64,000 nt of DNA from Antrihabitans auranticaus (lineage in GTDB: Bacteria; Actinomycetota; Actinomycetes; Mycobacteriales; Mycobacteriaceae). Below, piece by piece: positions 1-9,275 of the stretch; the stretch's first letter is position 1, and every line of letters starts with the position of its first letter. Under the pieces are notes generated by a model, which searched no databases, was not told the origin of the DNA, and saw nothing but the letters and a program-made list of their open reading frames with translations. Made by a program: the position numbers and the translations under genes. The stretch is from contig NZ_JAEMNW010000010.1 in NCBI RefSeq assembly GCF_016481275.1, forward strand, positions 1 through 64,000, written 5' to 3'.

Positions 1-476
1 CGATCTCCGACGCCCCAACAACCGCCTGGTCGCCCGCAGAGGTTGCAGTGCTTCGCCCCGCATGTCCACCCCCGCCCGCCGAGAAGGCTCCTAACGGGGA
101 CGCCACTCGCCCGACGCCCCGACAACCGCCTGGTCGCCCGCAGAGGTTGGCGTGCCCCGCCCCGCATGTCCACCCCCGCCCGCCGAGAAGGCTCCTACCG
201 GGGACGACACTCGGCCGACGCCCCAACAACCGCCTGGTCGCCCGCAGAGGTTGGCGCGTCCCACTCCGCATGTCCACCCCCGCCCGCCGAGAAGGCTCCT
301 ACCGGGGACGCCACTCGCCCGACGCCCCGACAACCGCCTGGTCGCCCGCGGGGGTTGGTGGGTCGAGTTCACCTGCGCACCAAACCCATTCGACGCCACT
401 CGCCCGACGCCCCGACAACCGCCTGCTCGGCGCCGCGGGTCGGCAGGTCCCGCCCCGCATGTCCACCCCCGCCCGC
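1..476. repeat. 104-bp tandem repeat array (window starts inside it)
   Basis: The hexamer CGCCCC inside the conserved block CGACGCCCC-A/G-ACAACCGCCTG starts at 11, 115, 219 and 323, so the period is exactly 104 bp. A fifth, shortened copy follows at 409 (spacing 86). Copies share long identical stretches, including the block coding-like around CATGTCCACCCCCGCCCGCC. The period is not a multiple of three, so the open frames crossing it are not credible genes. The array lies just downstream of the UvrA-like gene, which ends at 494, and the rest of 1-493 holds nothing else I recognise. Copy number to the left of the window is unknown. Confidence 0.9.
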
Positions 477-493
477 GAACCGCGGCGCCTCAC

Positions 494-2905
494 TCACCTC
501 GTGTAGACGACCCGACCGCCCTCGGGCCCGCCGCCGGGTCCCAGGCGGATCTCATGATCGGCCGCCGCTATCAATTGCTGCTCGTGGGTGATCGCGACGA
601 CGGTACCGCCGTCCAGCACCAACTGCTGCAGAACCGACAGCAGCACGTCGACGTCGGACAAATGCAACCCTGTGGTCGGTTCATCGAGCACGTAAAGTGT
701 TGCGCCGCTGCCCTTTGCGGGCAGTTCGGTCGCTAACCTAAGCCGTTGGGCCTCGCCACCCGACAACTGCGGAGCCGGCTCGCCAAGGTGCAGGTAGCCA
801 AGGCCGACCCGCTTCAGGTTCTCCAGATCGCGGCGGATCAGTTCCTCCTGCGCGAACACCTCGACCGCACGATCGACGCTGAGGGCGAGGACGTCCGCAA
901 TCGTCAGGTCGTGCACGGTTGCGGTCAATGTCTCTGCGTTATAACGCATTCCGCGACATGTCGGACACACAGTCCGCAGATCGGGCAAGTACTGCAGGTC
1001 GATCACGAGTTCGCCGAGGCCGTCACATTCCGGGCAACGGCCCTCGGGAGTGTTGTAGGAGAATCGCGTTGCGCCCCAACCGTTTCGCTTCGCACTGTTC
1101 GACAGCGCGAACAGCGCTCGAATCTTGTCGAACACACCGTTGTAGGTCGCCGGCGTCGATCGGGAATTGCGCCCAATCGGCGTCGCATCGATCACCTTCA
1201 CACGCCGCAATTCGCCCTCGATCTCCACCGAGCCAACGTGCCGAGGCGGCGAATCACCAGCGAGGCGGGCCACCAGTGCAGGCACTACTGACTGCAGCAA
1301 GAGAACACTTTTTCCCGCGCCCGACACGCCGGTCACGCACGTGATCGCACCGAGCGATAGTTCTAGATCCGCCCCGGATACGTTGTGCAAGCGAACATCA
1401 CGCACTGCCACCCGGCCAACCGATCGCGGCGCGTAACCGTCGATACCGGTGACCTTTCGCCGTCCCGACAAGAAGTCTGCCGTCGAACCGGTAACTTCGC
1501 CCGGGCTGCCGACCGATATGACCGACCCGCCGTAATCCCCCGCGCCTGGACCGAGTTCGATCACGACGTCGCACTGCCGAACGAGGTCCAGATTGTGATC
1601 CACGACGATGACGCTGTGGCCACGGGCAACCATGCGCCGCAACATCGTCACCAACGCCGAGACGTTCTCGGCGTGCATCCCCGACGATGGCTCATCGAGC
1701 ACATACAGGACTCCAGTGGAGTCGTTCACAGTCGCCGCGGCGAGCTGCAGCCGTTGCCGCTCGCCAGTCGAAAGCGTCGCCGCCGACCGACTCAATGGCA
1801 GATAGCCGACACCCAACTCCACCAAAGGAGCTCGCAGCCGAAGGATGTCCGCACTCAACGTCGCAACGATGTCGGAAACAGCTCCTTGCGAATGCCCGCC
1901 GACCTCGCGGAGAAACTCCTCGATGCTCGCGATGGTGAATTCGCTTGCTTCAGCGATGTTTCTACCGCAGACCGTCACCGCCAGTGCAGTCGGATTCAAC
2001 TTCGAGCCGTGACATACCGTGCACGTCGACCGATGCATGAACCGCGAGATTCGGGTGCGGGTCGCCTCGCTCGTCGTCTTCGCGGCCAGTAATTCCAATG
2101 CGACGACGGCGTTGTCGTACGCGGCGTTCATCGCAAAAGGGTTGCCCGCCTTCGAAACTACGGTGATCGGAACATGAGTCGACGGACCCGACAGGACTAT
2201 CCGACGCTCATTATCCGAGAGGTCGCGAAACGGAACGTCTGTCCGAACACCGAGTTCCTTGGCCGCCGATGCGAGAAACGGCCGGCCCGCGATGCGCCAC
2301 GTCACGACCGCACCGTCGTCGATCGACAACGCCTCATCGGGTACCACCGAACTCGGGTCCACTTCATCGCGCACCCCGAGACCGCCGCATGCCGGGCACG
2401 CACCCTGCGGGCTGTTGAAGGAAAAGTCGATTGCCGACGGATTCGCCACTGGCTCAGCACAGACCGGGCATGGCTTCGGGACGTCGGGCAGGTCGAAGTA
2501 CGCCGGCTCGACGCCGTGACCGTTGACGCAGTGCCGGACACCGATGCGCGAGAACAGCAGTCGCAGGCCGTTGAGCAGCTCGGATGCGGTGCCGACAGTG
2601 CTCCGCGGACCCGGCACGGGCGGCCGCTGCCGGAGTGCCAGAGCAGGCGGAAGATTCTCCACGGCGTCGACGGCCGGTCGCTCCGACTGATCCAGACGTC
2701 GCCGCGTGTACGCCGACAGACCCTCGAGATAGCGCCGGCTGCCCTCCCCGTACAACACGCCCATCGCCAAACTCGACTTGCCCGAACCAGAAACACCCGT
2801 GACGGCAATCAGCCGATGCAGCGGGATATCGACGGAGATGTCCTTCAGATTGTGCTCTCTGGCACCGCGCACTTTGACGATCGACCACGGCGGATCCGAA
2901 ACCAT
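494..2905 (-). CDS. UvrA-like ABC ATPase (UvrA2/DrrC type)
   Basis: This 803-residue protein is a tandem ABC ATPase of the UvrA family, which bind damaged DNA or confer resistance to DNA-binding drugs. The first Walker A (GVSGSGKSS) is at about residues 37-45 and the second (GVSGAGKS) near 530. Each half has a signature motif (LSTGERQRL, LSGGEAQRL), and CxxC zinc-binding pairs are present (CPVC, CPAC, CTVC, CPECDG, CPTC). Canonical UvrA is about 950 residues, and the deficit before the first signature is what is seen in UvrA2-type proteins lacking the UvrB-interaction domain, so a stand-alone role is more likely than classical excision repair. I chose the ATG at 2905 because it directly precedes PPWSIVKVRGAREHNL, the usual family N-terminus; an in-frame ATG at 2977 would add 24 unlikely residues. 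Confidence 0.88.
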   Translation of the reverse strand: MVSDPPWSIVKVRGAREHNLKDISVDIPLHRLIAVTGVSGSGKSSLAMGVLYGEGSRRYLEGLSAYTRRRLDQSERPAVDAVENLPPALALRQRPPVPGPRSTVGTASELLNGLRLLFSRIGVRHCVNGHGVEPAYFDLPDVPKPCPVCAEPVANPSAIDFSFNSPQGACPACGGLGVRDEVDPSSVVPDEALSIDDGAVVTWRIAGRPFLASAAKELGVRTDVPFRDLSDNERRIVLSGPSTHVPITVVSKAGNPFAMNAAYDNAVVALELLAAKTTSEATRTRISRFMHRSTCTVCHGSKLNPTALAVTVCGRNIAEASEFTIASIEEFLREVGGHSQGAVSDIVATLSADILRLRAPLVELGVGYLPLSRSAATLSTGERQRLQLAAATVNDSTGVLYVLDEPSSGMHAENVSALVTMLRRMVARGHSVIVVDHNLDLVRQCDVVIELGPGAGDYGGSVISVGSPGEVTGSTADFLSGRRKVTGIDGYAPRSVGRVAVRDVRLHNVSGADLELSLGAITCVTGVSGAGKSVLLLQSVVPALVARLAGDSPPRHVGSVEIEGELRRVKVIDATPIGRNSRSTPATYNGVFDKIRALFALSNSAKRNGWGATRFSYNTPEGRCPECDGLGELVIDLQYLPDLRTVCPTCRGMRYNAETLTATVHDLTIADVLALSVDRAVEVFAQEELIRRDLENLKRVGLGYLHLGEPAPQLSGGEAQRLRLATELPAKGSGATLYVLDEPTTGLHLSDVDVLLSVLQQLVLDGGTVVAITHEQQLIAAADHEIRLGPGGGPEGGRVVYTR

Positions 2906-3010
2906 ACCGACTACTCTCTTGCAATCGCGCACCGTTGTCCCGGTTCTCGGCCTAAGTCGGCGCACGACGCCCGACAATCAGTACGTGCGCACCGAGCGAA
3001 AGGATCCGCC

Positions 3011-4198
3011 ATCACAGCCGCAATTGTCGTCGCCGTCGTAGTACTGGCGATTGCGGCTGCGGTCATAGCGTGGTTGCGCACGCGACGGGTCTTCACAACG
3101 CCTGCGGAACGCGCGATTCACGCAACATTGCACACCGCCTCTCTCGCCGCACACCCGCTGCGCCAGGGCCTCACCGCGGAATCGGCTGCCGAGGCTGCGC
3201 CACATCTTCGGGTATTGACCAGTGCTGACGCATTGGCGATCGCCGACGAGAACGGGCGAGTGCTCGCCTGGGACGGTCCGCACACCGACCTCGCCGACCG
3301 CTTCGCTGACCTCGCGCAGAAGGCAATCGACGACAGCCGCCGCGTGCTCGTCTCCAATCCGAGCCCCGACGTCCGGGCACTGATCGCGCAGCCACTGCTG
3401 ATCGAGGACGCCGGTGTGGTCGGTGTGCTCGGCGTCGTCGCGGTGGCAGAGCCCGGGCCGGGAATGCTGACCGCCCTGAGCGAAGTCGCGCGTTATGCCT
3501 GCGGGCAGCTCGAGCTGGCGGAACTCGATGCGTCCCGTGCACGTCTCGACCGAGCTGAGGTCCGTGCGCTGCGAGCGCAGATCAGTCCGCACTTCATCTA
3601 CAACGCCCTCAACACGATTGCATCGTTCGTCCGAACCGATCCGGACCTTGCGCGCGAACTGATTCTCGAGTTTGCCGACTTCACCAGGTACTCCTTTCGG
3701 ACTGCCGGCGAATTCACCGTGCTGGCCGACGAACTTCGCAACGTGGATCGCTACCTCACGCTCGAGCGTGCCCGCTTCGGCGCGGCGCTGGAGGTCAAGA
3801 TTCAGGTCGCACCCGAGGTTCTCAATGTCGTCCTTCCGTTTCTGGCACTGCAACCGCTCGTCGAGAACGCCGTTCGGCACGGGCTCGCCGGGAAACCGGA
3901 CCTCGGAACGGTCAGTGTCGTCGCCGTCGACGAAGGCACAGACTGCGTGATCAGCGTCGAGGACGACGGCTTGGGCATGGACCCCGAGTTGCTGCGCTCG
4001 GGTGCGCTCGACTCAGTCGAAACCGGCACAGGCAAGCCATCGTCCGGCGAATCGGCCCACGTCGGGCTCGCCAACGTCGACGACCGATTGCGGGCGGCCT
4101 TCGGCAACGACTACGGCCTGGTGGTCGAAACCGCGCCGGGTGCGGGAACCAAGGTCAGCATGCGAGTACCCAAGTTTCGAGCAGGCATTCAACCGTGA
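3011..4198 (+). CDS. LytS-type sensor histidine kinase (apparent ATC start)
   Basis: A membrane histidine kinase of about 395 residues. It has one strongly hydrophobic N-terminal helix, a GAF-like sensor region (about 40-170), a LytS-type phosphoacceptor region QISPHFIYNALN with its His near residue 194, and an HATPase domain with the N box LVENAVRHGL near 285 and a G box ending at GAGTKVSM. It should phosphorylate the LytTR regulator that overlaps its stop codon. There is no ATG, GTG or TTG in frame between the divergent UvrA-like gene and the membrane helix. The frame does contain ATC at 3011, 6 nt after AAAGGA, exactly where a Met-Thr-Ala-Ala N-terminus would be expected. The first TTG lies after the helix. 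The start is therefore inferred, the rest is clear. Confidence 0.85.
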   Translation: MTAAIVVAVVVLAIAAAVIAWLRTRRVFTTPAERAIHATLHTASLAAHPLRQGLTAESAAEAAPHLRVLTSADALAIADENGRVLAWDGPHTDLADRFADLAQKAIDDSRRVLVSNPSPDVRALIAQPLLIEDAGVVGVLGVVAVAEPGPGMLTALSEVARYACGQLELAELDASRARLDRAEVRALRAQISPHFIYNALNTIASFVRTDPDLARELILEFADFTRYSFRTAGEFTVLADELRNVDRYLTLERARFGAALEVKIQVAPEVLNVVLPFLALQPLVENAVRHGLAGKPDLGTVSVVAVDEGTDCVISVEDDGLGMDPELLRSGALDSVETGTGKPSSGESAHVGLANVDDRLRAAFGNDYGLVVETAPGAGTKVSMRVPKFRAGIQP

Positions 4199-5013
4199 GG
4201 AGCGCGCCCTACGATGGATCTGTTGTGACCCAGCCCTCCCCAGCGCTACCGCGGCGCACACTGAACGTGCTCGCGGTGGACGACGAAAAGCCCGCTCTCG
4301 ACGAGCTGGCGTTTCTGCTGCGCGCTCAGTCGGGCGTCGGTGAGATCCACACTGCGAGCGACGCGACAACGGCTCTCCGGCTGCTCCGCGCACAGAGTGT
4401 GGACGCCGTCTTCCTCGACATCAACATGCCCGGCCTGGACGGGCTTGAATTGGCGGGCATCTTGTCGGACTTCGCGAGTCCGCCCGCCGTGGTCTTCGTG
4501 ACGGCTCGCGACGACCGTGCCGTCGCGGCGTTCGATCTGGGTGCCGTCGACTACCTATTGAAGCCGCTGCGTGAAGACAGACTCGCCGAATCGGTGCGCC
4601 GGATCCTTGCCGCGCGAACCCAGCCGGAGCCGCCACCCGCCGAACCGGATGACGTCATCCCCGTCGAGCTCGGCGGAGTGACCCGGCTGGTGTCGCGAGC
4701 AAGCGTGAGTTGGGTCGAGGCAGAGGGCGACTACGCCCGTCTGCACACTGACACCGGATCACACCTCGTCCGAATCCCGCTGTCCACCTTGGAGTCACGA
4801 TGGTCGGACGCGGGGTTTCTCCGGGTTCACCGTTCGTATCTGGTCGCGGTAGCCGCCGTCAGCGGCATTCGGACCGTCGGGACCGGACTGGTCGTCTCGG
4901 TGCGCGCAAACGGAAAGTCCCCTGCCATCGAACTGCCGGTCAGCCGCCGCCATACCCGGGAGCTCAAGGACCGCCTGATCCGCGGCCCGCTCCAGAGCAG
5001 GCCCGCGCGATGA
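4195..5013 (+). CDS. LytTR-family response regulator
   Basis: Response regulator of up to 272 residues. The receiver domain (about 23-140) contains the acidic pair VDDE, the phosphoacceptor Asp in VFLDINMPG near residue 75, a Thr in VFVTARDD and the Lys in YLLKPL. A LytTR DNA-binding domain follows (about 155-265; WVEAEGDYARLHT, FLRVHRSYLV). The GTG at 4195 overlaps the kinase stop by 4 nt; a second GTG at 4225 (Met-Thr-Gln-Pro) is an equally possible start. Position between the kinase and the symporter genes suggests it controls carboxylate uptake, as LytSR-like pairs often do for neighbouring transporters; that link is inference. Confidence 0.9.
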   Translation: MRSAPYDGSVVTQPSPALPRRTLNVLAVDDEKPALDELAFLLRAQSGVGEIHTASDATTALRLLRAQSVDAVFLDINMPGLDGLELAGILSDFASPPAVVFVTARDDRAVAAFDLGAVDYLLKPLREDRLAESVRRILAARTQPEPPPAEPDDVIPVELGGVTRLVSRASVSWVEAEGDYARLHTDTGSHLVRIPLSTLESRWSDAGFLRVHRSYLVAVAAVSGIRTVGTGLVVSVRANGKSPAIELPVSRRHTRELKDRLIRGPLQSRPAR

Positions 5014-5381
5014 CAACCCCCGGTGAGCGGCCGGCACGCCAGCGTGTCGTTCTGTCACAGCGCCGGGGTGCGCGGGCGGTCCGAACTCGGGTCGAGGTGC
5101 AGGAACACACTGCGATCGGCGACGCTCTTGTCCGCGGCCTCGTGCGTGCCCAACTCGGTCTGGCAGTCCGCCTCGCTCTGGTGACGGTCGTTGCCCTGTG
5201 CGCAATCCCGTTGCTGGGCATCGCGTTCCCCAGCTTCGGGACAACCGCGTTGCTGGGTATCAGACTGCCGTGGTTGCTGCTCGGTATTGCCGCCTACCCC
5301 TTGCTCTTCGGCGTCGGGAAGCTATACGTGCGGCTTGCCGAACGCAACGAGCAGGATTTCAGCGACCTGGTCGACGACTGA
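5010..5381 (+). CDS. Small two-helix membrane protein of a symporter module
   Basis: 123 residues with an arginine-rich cytoplasmic N-terminus and two hydrophobic segments (about 56-76 and 84-106), ending in an acidic tail. The ATG at 5010 overlaps the regulator stop (ATGA), and the symporter begins 2 nt after its stop. The layout copies the DUF485-symporter pair encoded just downstream, so it is probably an accessory subunit of the first symporter, although its sequence is not an obvious DUF485 member. Confidence 0.8.
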   Translation: MTTPGERPARQRVVLSQRRGARAVRTRVEVQEHTAIGDALVRGLVRAQLGLAVRLALVTVVALCAIPLLGIAFPSFGTTALLGIRLPWLLLGIAAYPLLFGVGKLYVRLAERNEQDFSDLVDD

Positions 5382-5382
5382 C

Positions 5383-7137
5383 GTGGACGGGCAGCCGATC
5401 TCAGCGCTGACTGTCATCGCGTTGACCTGTGCGGCGTTGGCGACGGTCGTCATCGGAATCTATGGCGTCCGTTTGGCTCGCACGACGTCGGACTTCCTCG
5501 TTGCGTCGCGGAGCGTCGGCCCGCGTTGGAACGCCGCTGCCATCTCGGGTGAATACCTGTCCGCCGCATCGTTTCTTGGTGTCGCCGGGCTCATCGCCAA
5601 GTACGGGGCCGACGCACTGTGGTACCCGGTCGGCTTCACCGCGGGCTACCTGGGGCTGCTGCTGTTCGTCGCCGCACCGTTGCGCCGGTCCGGTGCGTAC
5701 ACCGTTCCCGACTTCGCTGAGTTCCGCCTCGGCTCACGCCGATTGCGTACGCTGGCAACGGTCGTCGTCGTGCTCGTCTGCGGGCTCTATCTCATCCCAC
5801 AGTTTCAGGGCGCGGGCCTGACCCTGAATATTCTTCTCGGCGCTCCCTACTGGGTCGGCGCGGTCGTCGTCGGTGCGATTGTGATCGCAAACGTCGTCGG
5901 CGGCGGAATGCGGTCCATCACCTTTGTCCAGGCGTTCCAGTACTGGCTGAAGCTCACCGCCGTAGCCATCCCTGCACTGGTACTCCTGTTCCACTTCTTC
6001 GGCGAGGACCGCTCGCTCGGCACCCCGGCGCCGCCCGTCGTCACCGAGCAAACCACGGTCGATATCACGACGGACGTCGTCGTCCAGATTGCCGACCGGG
6101 AGTTGATGTGGATCACCGGAACGGTCGACGGACGGGCCGCCGACGGTCAGGTCCTTCTGCTGCCCGGTGAGCACGAACTCTCCCGCGGCACGGAGTTGCG
6201 GCTTGCGGCGGGGTCGTCGGTTCCGGTTGTTTCCGGCGCTCCCGCGGCAGGCTCTGATTGGCTTGGGCCCGGCAACGGTTTCGGCGGTCCGCACCCGACG
6301 TATCAGGTCTATTCGCTGATCCTCGCGACGTTCCTCGGCACCATGGGCCTACCGCACGTCCTGGTCCGCTTCTATACAAACCCAGATGGAAAAGCCGCGC
6401 GGGCAACGGCATTGGCGGTGATCGGGTTGCTCGGCGTGTTCTATCTGTTCCCGACGTTGCTGGGCGTATTCGCTCGCCTGTACGTGCCGCAACTGCTCAT
6501 CACGGGGACCTCCGACGCCGCGGTACTTCTGCTCCCCGGTTCGGTGCTGTCCGGCCTCCCGGGTCAGTTGCTCGCTGCTCTCGTCGCGGCAGGCGCACTC
6601 GCGGCGTTCTTGTCGACGTCGTCGGGTCTGCTCGTCAGCATCGCCGGAGTCCTCAGCACCGACGTCCTCAGGGGCCGAATTCGAGACTTCCGGGCAGCCG
6701 CGGTGCTCGCGGGCGCGGTACCCCTCGTGCTCTCGCTCGCCGTCTCCTCGTTCGACGTGTCGCGCGCGGTTGGGCTGGTGTTCGGTGTCGCCGCGTCGAC
6801 ACTGTGCCCACTCTTGGTCCTCGGAATTTGGTGGCGCGGGCTGACCGCGGCTGGCGCCGCGACCGGACTCGTGGCGGGTGGCTTCGTCGCCGCCGGCGCT
6901 ACTGTGGCTTCGTTGCTCGGCGGAGTTAGCGAGGACGTGTGGCGAGGGTGGCCTGCAGCTGTGCTCGATTATCCGGCAGCGCTGAGCGTGCCGGTCGCGT
7001 TCGCATCGATGGTGCTGATCAGCAAGGTCACTCGCGGCCAGTCGCCTGCCGACGTCAGCCGAATCTTTACTCGGTTGCACGTTCCCGAACGGCTCGGCAT
7101 GGGCTCCGACCGCGAGCAGGGACTGCGTTCCGCGTAG
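5383..7137 (+). CDS. Sodium:solute symporter, monocarboxylate/acetate type
   Basis: A 584-residue polytopic membrane protein of the SSS family (ActP/MctC-like), predicted to import acetate, pyruvate or propionate with a cation. Family hallmarks visible are DFLVASRSVGPRWNAAAISGEYLSAASFLG near the N-terminus, GAYTVPDFAEFRLGS and the GTMGLPHVLVRFYT segment. A hydrophilic insertion of roughly 80 residues (about 215-300) that the second symporter lacks interrupts the core. GTG at 5383 follows the previous stop by 1 nt and gives a sensible N-terminus before the first helix; upstream codons lie inside the preceding gene. It is cotranscribed by position with the LytSR pair. Confidence 0.88.
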   Translation: MDGQPISALTVIALTCAALATVVIGIYGVRLARTTSDFLVASRSVGPRWNAAAISGEYLSAASFLGVAGLIAKYGADALWYPVGFTAGYLGLLLFVAAPLRRSGAYTVPDFAEFRLGSRRLRTLATVVVVLVCGLYLIPQFQGAGLTLNILLGAPYWVGAVVVGAIVIANVVGGGMRSITFVQAFQYWLKLTAVAIPALVLLFHFFGEDRSLGTPAPPVVTEQTTVDITTDVVVQIADRELMWITGTVDGRAADGQVLLLPGEHELSRGTELRLAAGSSVPVVSGAPAAGSDWLGPGNGFGGPHPTYQVYSLILATFLGTMGLPHVLVRFYTNPDGKAARATALAVIGLLGVFYLFPTLLGVFARLYVPQLLITGTSDAAVLLLPGSVLSGLPGQLLAALVAAGALAAFLSTSSGLLVSIAGVLSTDVLRGRIRDFRAAAVLAGAVPLVLSLAVSSFDVSRAVGLVFGVAASTLCPLLVLGIWWRGLTAAGAATGLVAGGFVAAGATVASLLGGVSEDVWRGWPAAVLDYPAALSVPVAFASMVLISKVTRGQSPADVSRIFTRLHVPERLGMGSDREQGLRSA

Positions 7138-7225
7138 CTCGAGGCGTGCCGTTCGTCGCACAGAATCGACCGCTCGTCGCAAAGGCCGTGCAGCTCACCG
7201 CGTGATCGGCGCCACACACTGTCCC

Positions 7226-7241
7226 TGTGACAGGCATCTCA
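7226..7241. promoter_or_regulatory. Candidate CRP/GlxR-like site
   Basis: TGTGA-N6-TCTCA, one mismatch from the TGTGA-N6-TCACA consensus of actinobacterial cAMP receptor proteins. It lies 43 nt before the DUF485-symporter-acs genes. It overlaps an inverted repeat CTGTC-N5-GACAG (7219-7233). Acetate genes are CRP/GlxR targets in related genera, which makes the position reasonable; a chance match is possible. Confidence 0.35.
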
Positions 7242-7283
7242 ATACGGTCAAGGAAACCGCCCATTCCTCCCGCAGGAGAACCC

Positions 7284-7640
7284 GTGACCTCTATCGATAC
7301 CGAGGCGTCGCCACCAGCGCGAACGCCTACTGCGCAAGACTTCGTCGACATGCAGGCCAGCCCGGAGTTCCAGGAGTTGCGGAGCCGGCTGCGGCGCTTC
7401 GTTTTTCCGATGACTGCCTTCTTCCTCTCGTGGTACATCCTGTTCGTCCTGCTCAGCACCTACGCGCACGAGTTCATGTCCACGAGGGTTTTCGGCAACA
7501 TCAATCTCGGACTTCTGCTCGGGCTGGGGCAGTTCGTCACAACTTTCGCGATTACCGGCATCTATGTGCGGTTCGCAAACCGTGAACTCGATCCGCGCGC
7601 CGAAGCGATCCGCAACGAACTCGAAGGACCCCGCTCATGA
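7284..7640 (+). CDS. DUF485 membrane protein (YjcH-like)
   Basis: 118 residues, DUF485 family, found next to ActP-type acetate permeases (YjcH in Escherichia coli). Two transmembrane segments are visible (FPMTAFFLSWYILFVLLSTY and GLLLGLGQFVTTFAITGIYV) with the family pattern SPEFQELRSRLRRFVFPM before the first. I chose GTG at 7284 because AGGAG lies 5-6 nt upstream; a GTG at 7227 would add 19 residues and cover a likely regulatory site. The stop overlaps the next start by 4 nt (ATGA), implying coupled translation with the symporter. Confidence 0.9.
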   Translation: MTSIDTEASPPARTPTAQDFVDMQASPEFQELRSRLRRFVFPMTAFFLSWYILFVLLSTYAHEFMSTRVFGNINLGLLLGLGQFVTTFAITGIYVRFANRELDPRAEAIRNELEGPRS

Positions 7641-9265
7641 CGACCCTCGCCGCCGATGCAGCAGTCGGAAACCCCGCTGCCAACATCGGCATTTTCGCGC
7701 TGTTCGTTGCCGTGACGATGGTCGTGGTCATCCGCGCCAGCCGCAACAACAAGAGCGCCGCAGACTTCTTCACCGGCGGTCGCTCGTTCTCCGGACCACA
7801 GAACGGCGTCGCCATCGCTGGCGATTATCTTTCCGCCGCGAGCTTCCTCGGCATTGCCGGTGCGATTGCGGTCTACGGGTACGACGGCTTCCTGTACTCG
7901 ATCGGGTTCCTCGTCGCCTGGTTGGTCGCGCTGCTTCTTGTGGCCGAATTGCTCAGGAACACAGGCAAGTTCACGATGGCCGACGTCCTCAGTTTCCGGC
8001 TGAAGCAGGGACCGGTCCGTACTGCGGCCGCGTTGTCGACGCTCATCGTTTCGTTGTTCTACCTACTTGCACAAATGGCGGGTGCGGGCGGACTTGTGGC
8101 TCTGCTGCTCAACATTTCGAGCCGGGCGGGTCAGTCCGTCGTCATCGCCGTCGTCGGCGTGCTGATGATCGTGTACGTCCTGGTCGGCGGCATGAAGGGC
8201 ACGACCTGGGTGCAGATCATCAAAGCGGTCCTGCTCATCGCGGGTGCAGCTTTCATGACTGTGCTCGTCCTTGCCAAGTACGGCTTCAATCTTTCCGAAA
8301 TTCTCGGCTCCGCGCAGGAGACGGTTTCAGGCTCGGCCAACGAGGCGGCAGCAGCGCGTGACGTGCTCGAACCGGGTGCGCAGTACGGCGGAAGCAACAC
8401 GTCGAAGCTCAACTTCCTTTCCCTCGGACTCGCTCTCGTGCTGGGCACGGCAGGTCTGCCACATGTTCTGATGCGCTTCTACACCGTGCCGACCGCAAAG
8501 GAAGCTCGTCGGTCGGTGGTGTGGGCAATCGCGCTGATCGGCGCCTTCTACCTGTTCACGTTGGTGCTCGGCTACGGCGCCGCGGCAATCGTCGGACCGG
8601 ACAAGATCCTCGCCGCTGCAGGCGGTCAGAACTCGGCCGCGCCACTACTCGCATTCGAGCTCGGCGGTGTGGTCCTGCTCGGAATCATCTCGGCGGTCGC
8701 GTTCGCGACCATCCTGGCAGTCGTTGCGGGACTGACGATTACAGCGTCGGCGTCCTTCGCTCACGACATCTACGCGAGCGTCATCAAGAAGGGTGACGTC
8801 GACGAGAACGAGCAGGTGCGCGTTTCCCGGATCACCGCAGTCGTCATCGGTGTGCTCGCAATCGGCCTAGGCATCCTCGCGAACGGGCAGAACATCGCCT
8901 TCCTTGTCGCACTTGCCTTCGCGGTTGCGGCAGCGGCGAACTTGCCGACGATTCTGTACTCGCTCTTCTGGAAGCGTTTCAACACGACCGGCGCGCTCTG
9001 GAGCATGTACGGCGGTTTGATCTCGACGATCGTGCTGATCGTGTTCTCCCCTGCGGTCTCCGGTTCCAAGACTGCGATGATCCCCGGCTCCGACTTTGCC
9101 TGGTTCCCGCTCTCGAACCCCGGAATTGTCTCCATCCCATTGGCTTTCGTGCTCGGCGTCGTCGGCACGATCGCCGGCGGACGGACCGACAACACCGCCA
9201 AAGACGCAGAAATGGAAGTTCGTTCACTTACCGGCGTCGGCGCCGAAAAGGCCGTCGTTCACTGA
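7637..9265 (+). CDS. Cation:acetate symporter (ActP/MctC-like)
   Basis: 542 residues, SSS family. The motifs DFFTGGRSFSGPQNGVAIAGDYLSAASFLG, FTMADVLSFRLKQGPVRTAAALST and TAGLPHVLMRFYTVP are typical of ActP and of MctC of corynebacteria, which take up acetate, propionate and pyruvate. About 13 hydrophobic helices are visible, and the long insertion of the upstream paralogue is missing. It is translationally coupled to the DUF485 gene and lies 109 nt before acetyl-CoA synthetase. Substrate assignment rests on family and neighbours. Confidence 0.92.
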   Translation: MTTLAADAAVGNPAANIGIFALFVAVTMVVVIRASRNNKSAADFFTGGRSFSGPQNGVAIAGDYLSAASFLGIAGAIAVYGYDGFLYSIGFLVAWLVALLLVAELLRNTGKFTMADVLSFRLKQGPVRTAAALSTLIVSLFYLLAQMAGAGGLVALLLNISSRAGQSVVIAVVGVLMIVYVLVGGMKGTTWVQIIKAVLLIAGAAFMTVLVLAKYGFNLSEILGSAQETVSGSANEAAAARDVLEPGAQYGGSNTSKLNFLSLGLALVLGTAGLPHVLMRFYTVPTAKEARRSVVWAIALIGAFYLFTLVLGYGAAAIVGPDKILAAAGGQNSAAPLLAFELGGVVLLGIISAVAFATILAVVAGLTITASASFAHDIYASVIKKGDVDENEQVRVSRITAVVIGVLAIGLGILANGQNIAFLVALAFAVAAAANLPTILYSLFWKRFNTTGALWSMYGGLISTIVLIVFSPAVSGSKTAMIPGSDFAWFPLSNPGIVSIPLAFVLGVVGTIAGGRTDNTAKDAEMEVRSLTGVGAEKAVVH

Positions 9266-9275
9266 AGTTTACCCC

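Noticed and set aside
1-476. Possible CRISPR array
   Set aside because: The whole 104-bp unit repeats, including the putative spacers, and no cas genes are nearby.
2906-2977. Longer start of the UvrA-like gene
   Set aside because: The added residues are not family-like and would cover the divergent promoter and the kinase ribosome-binding site.
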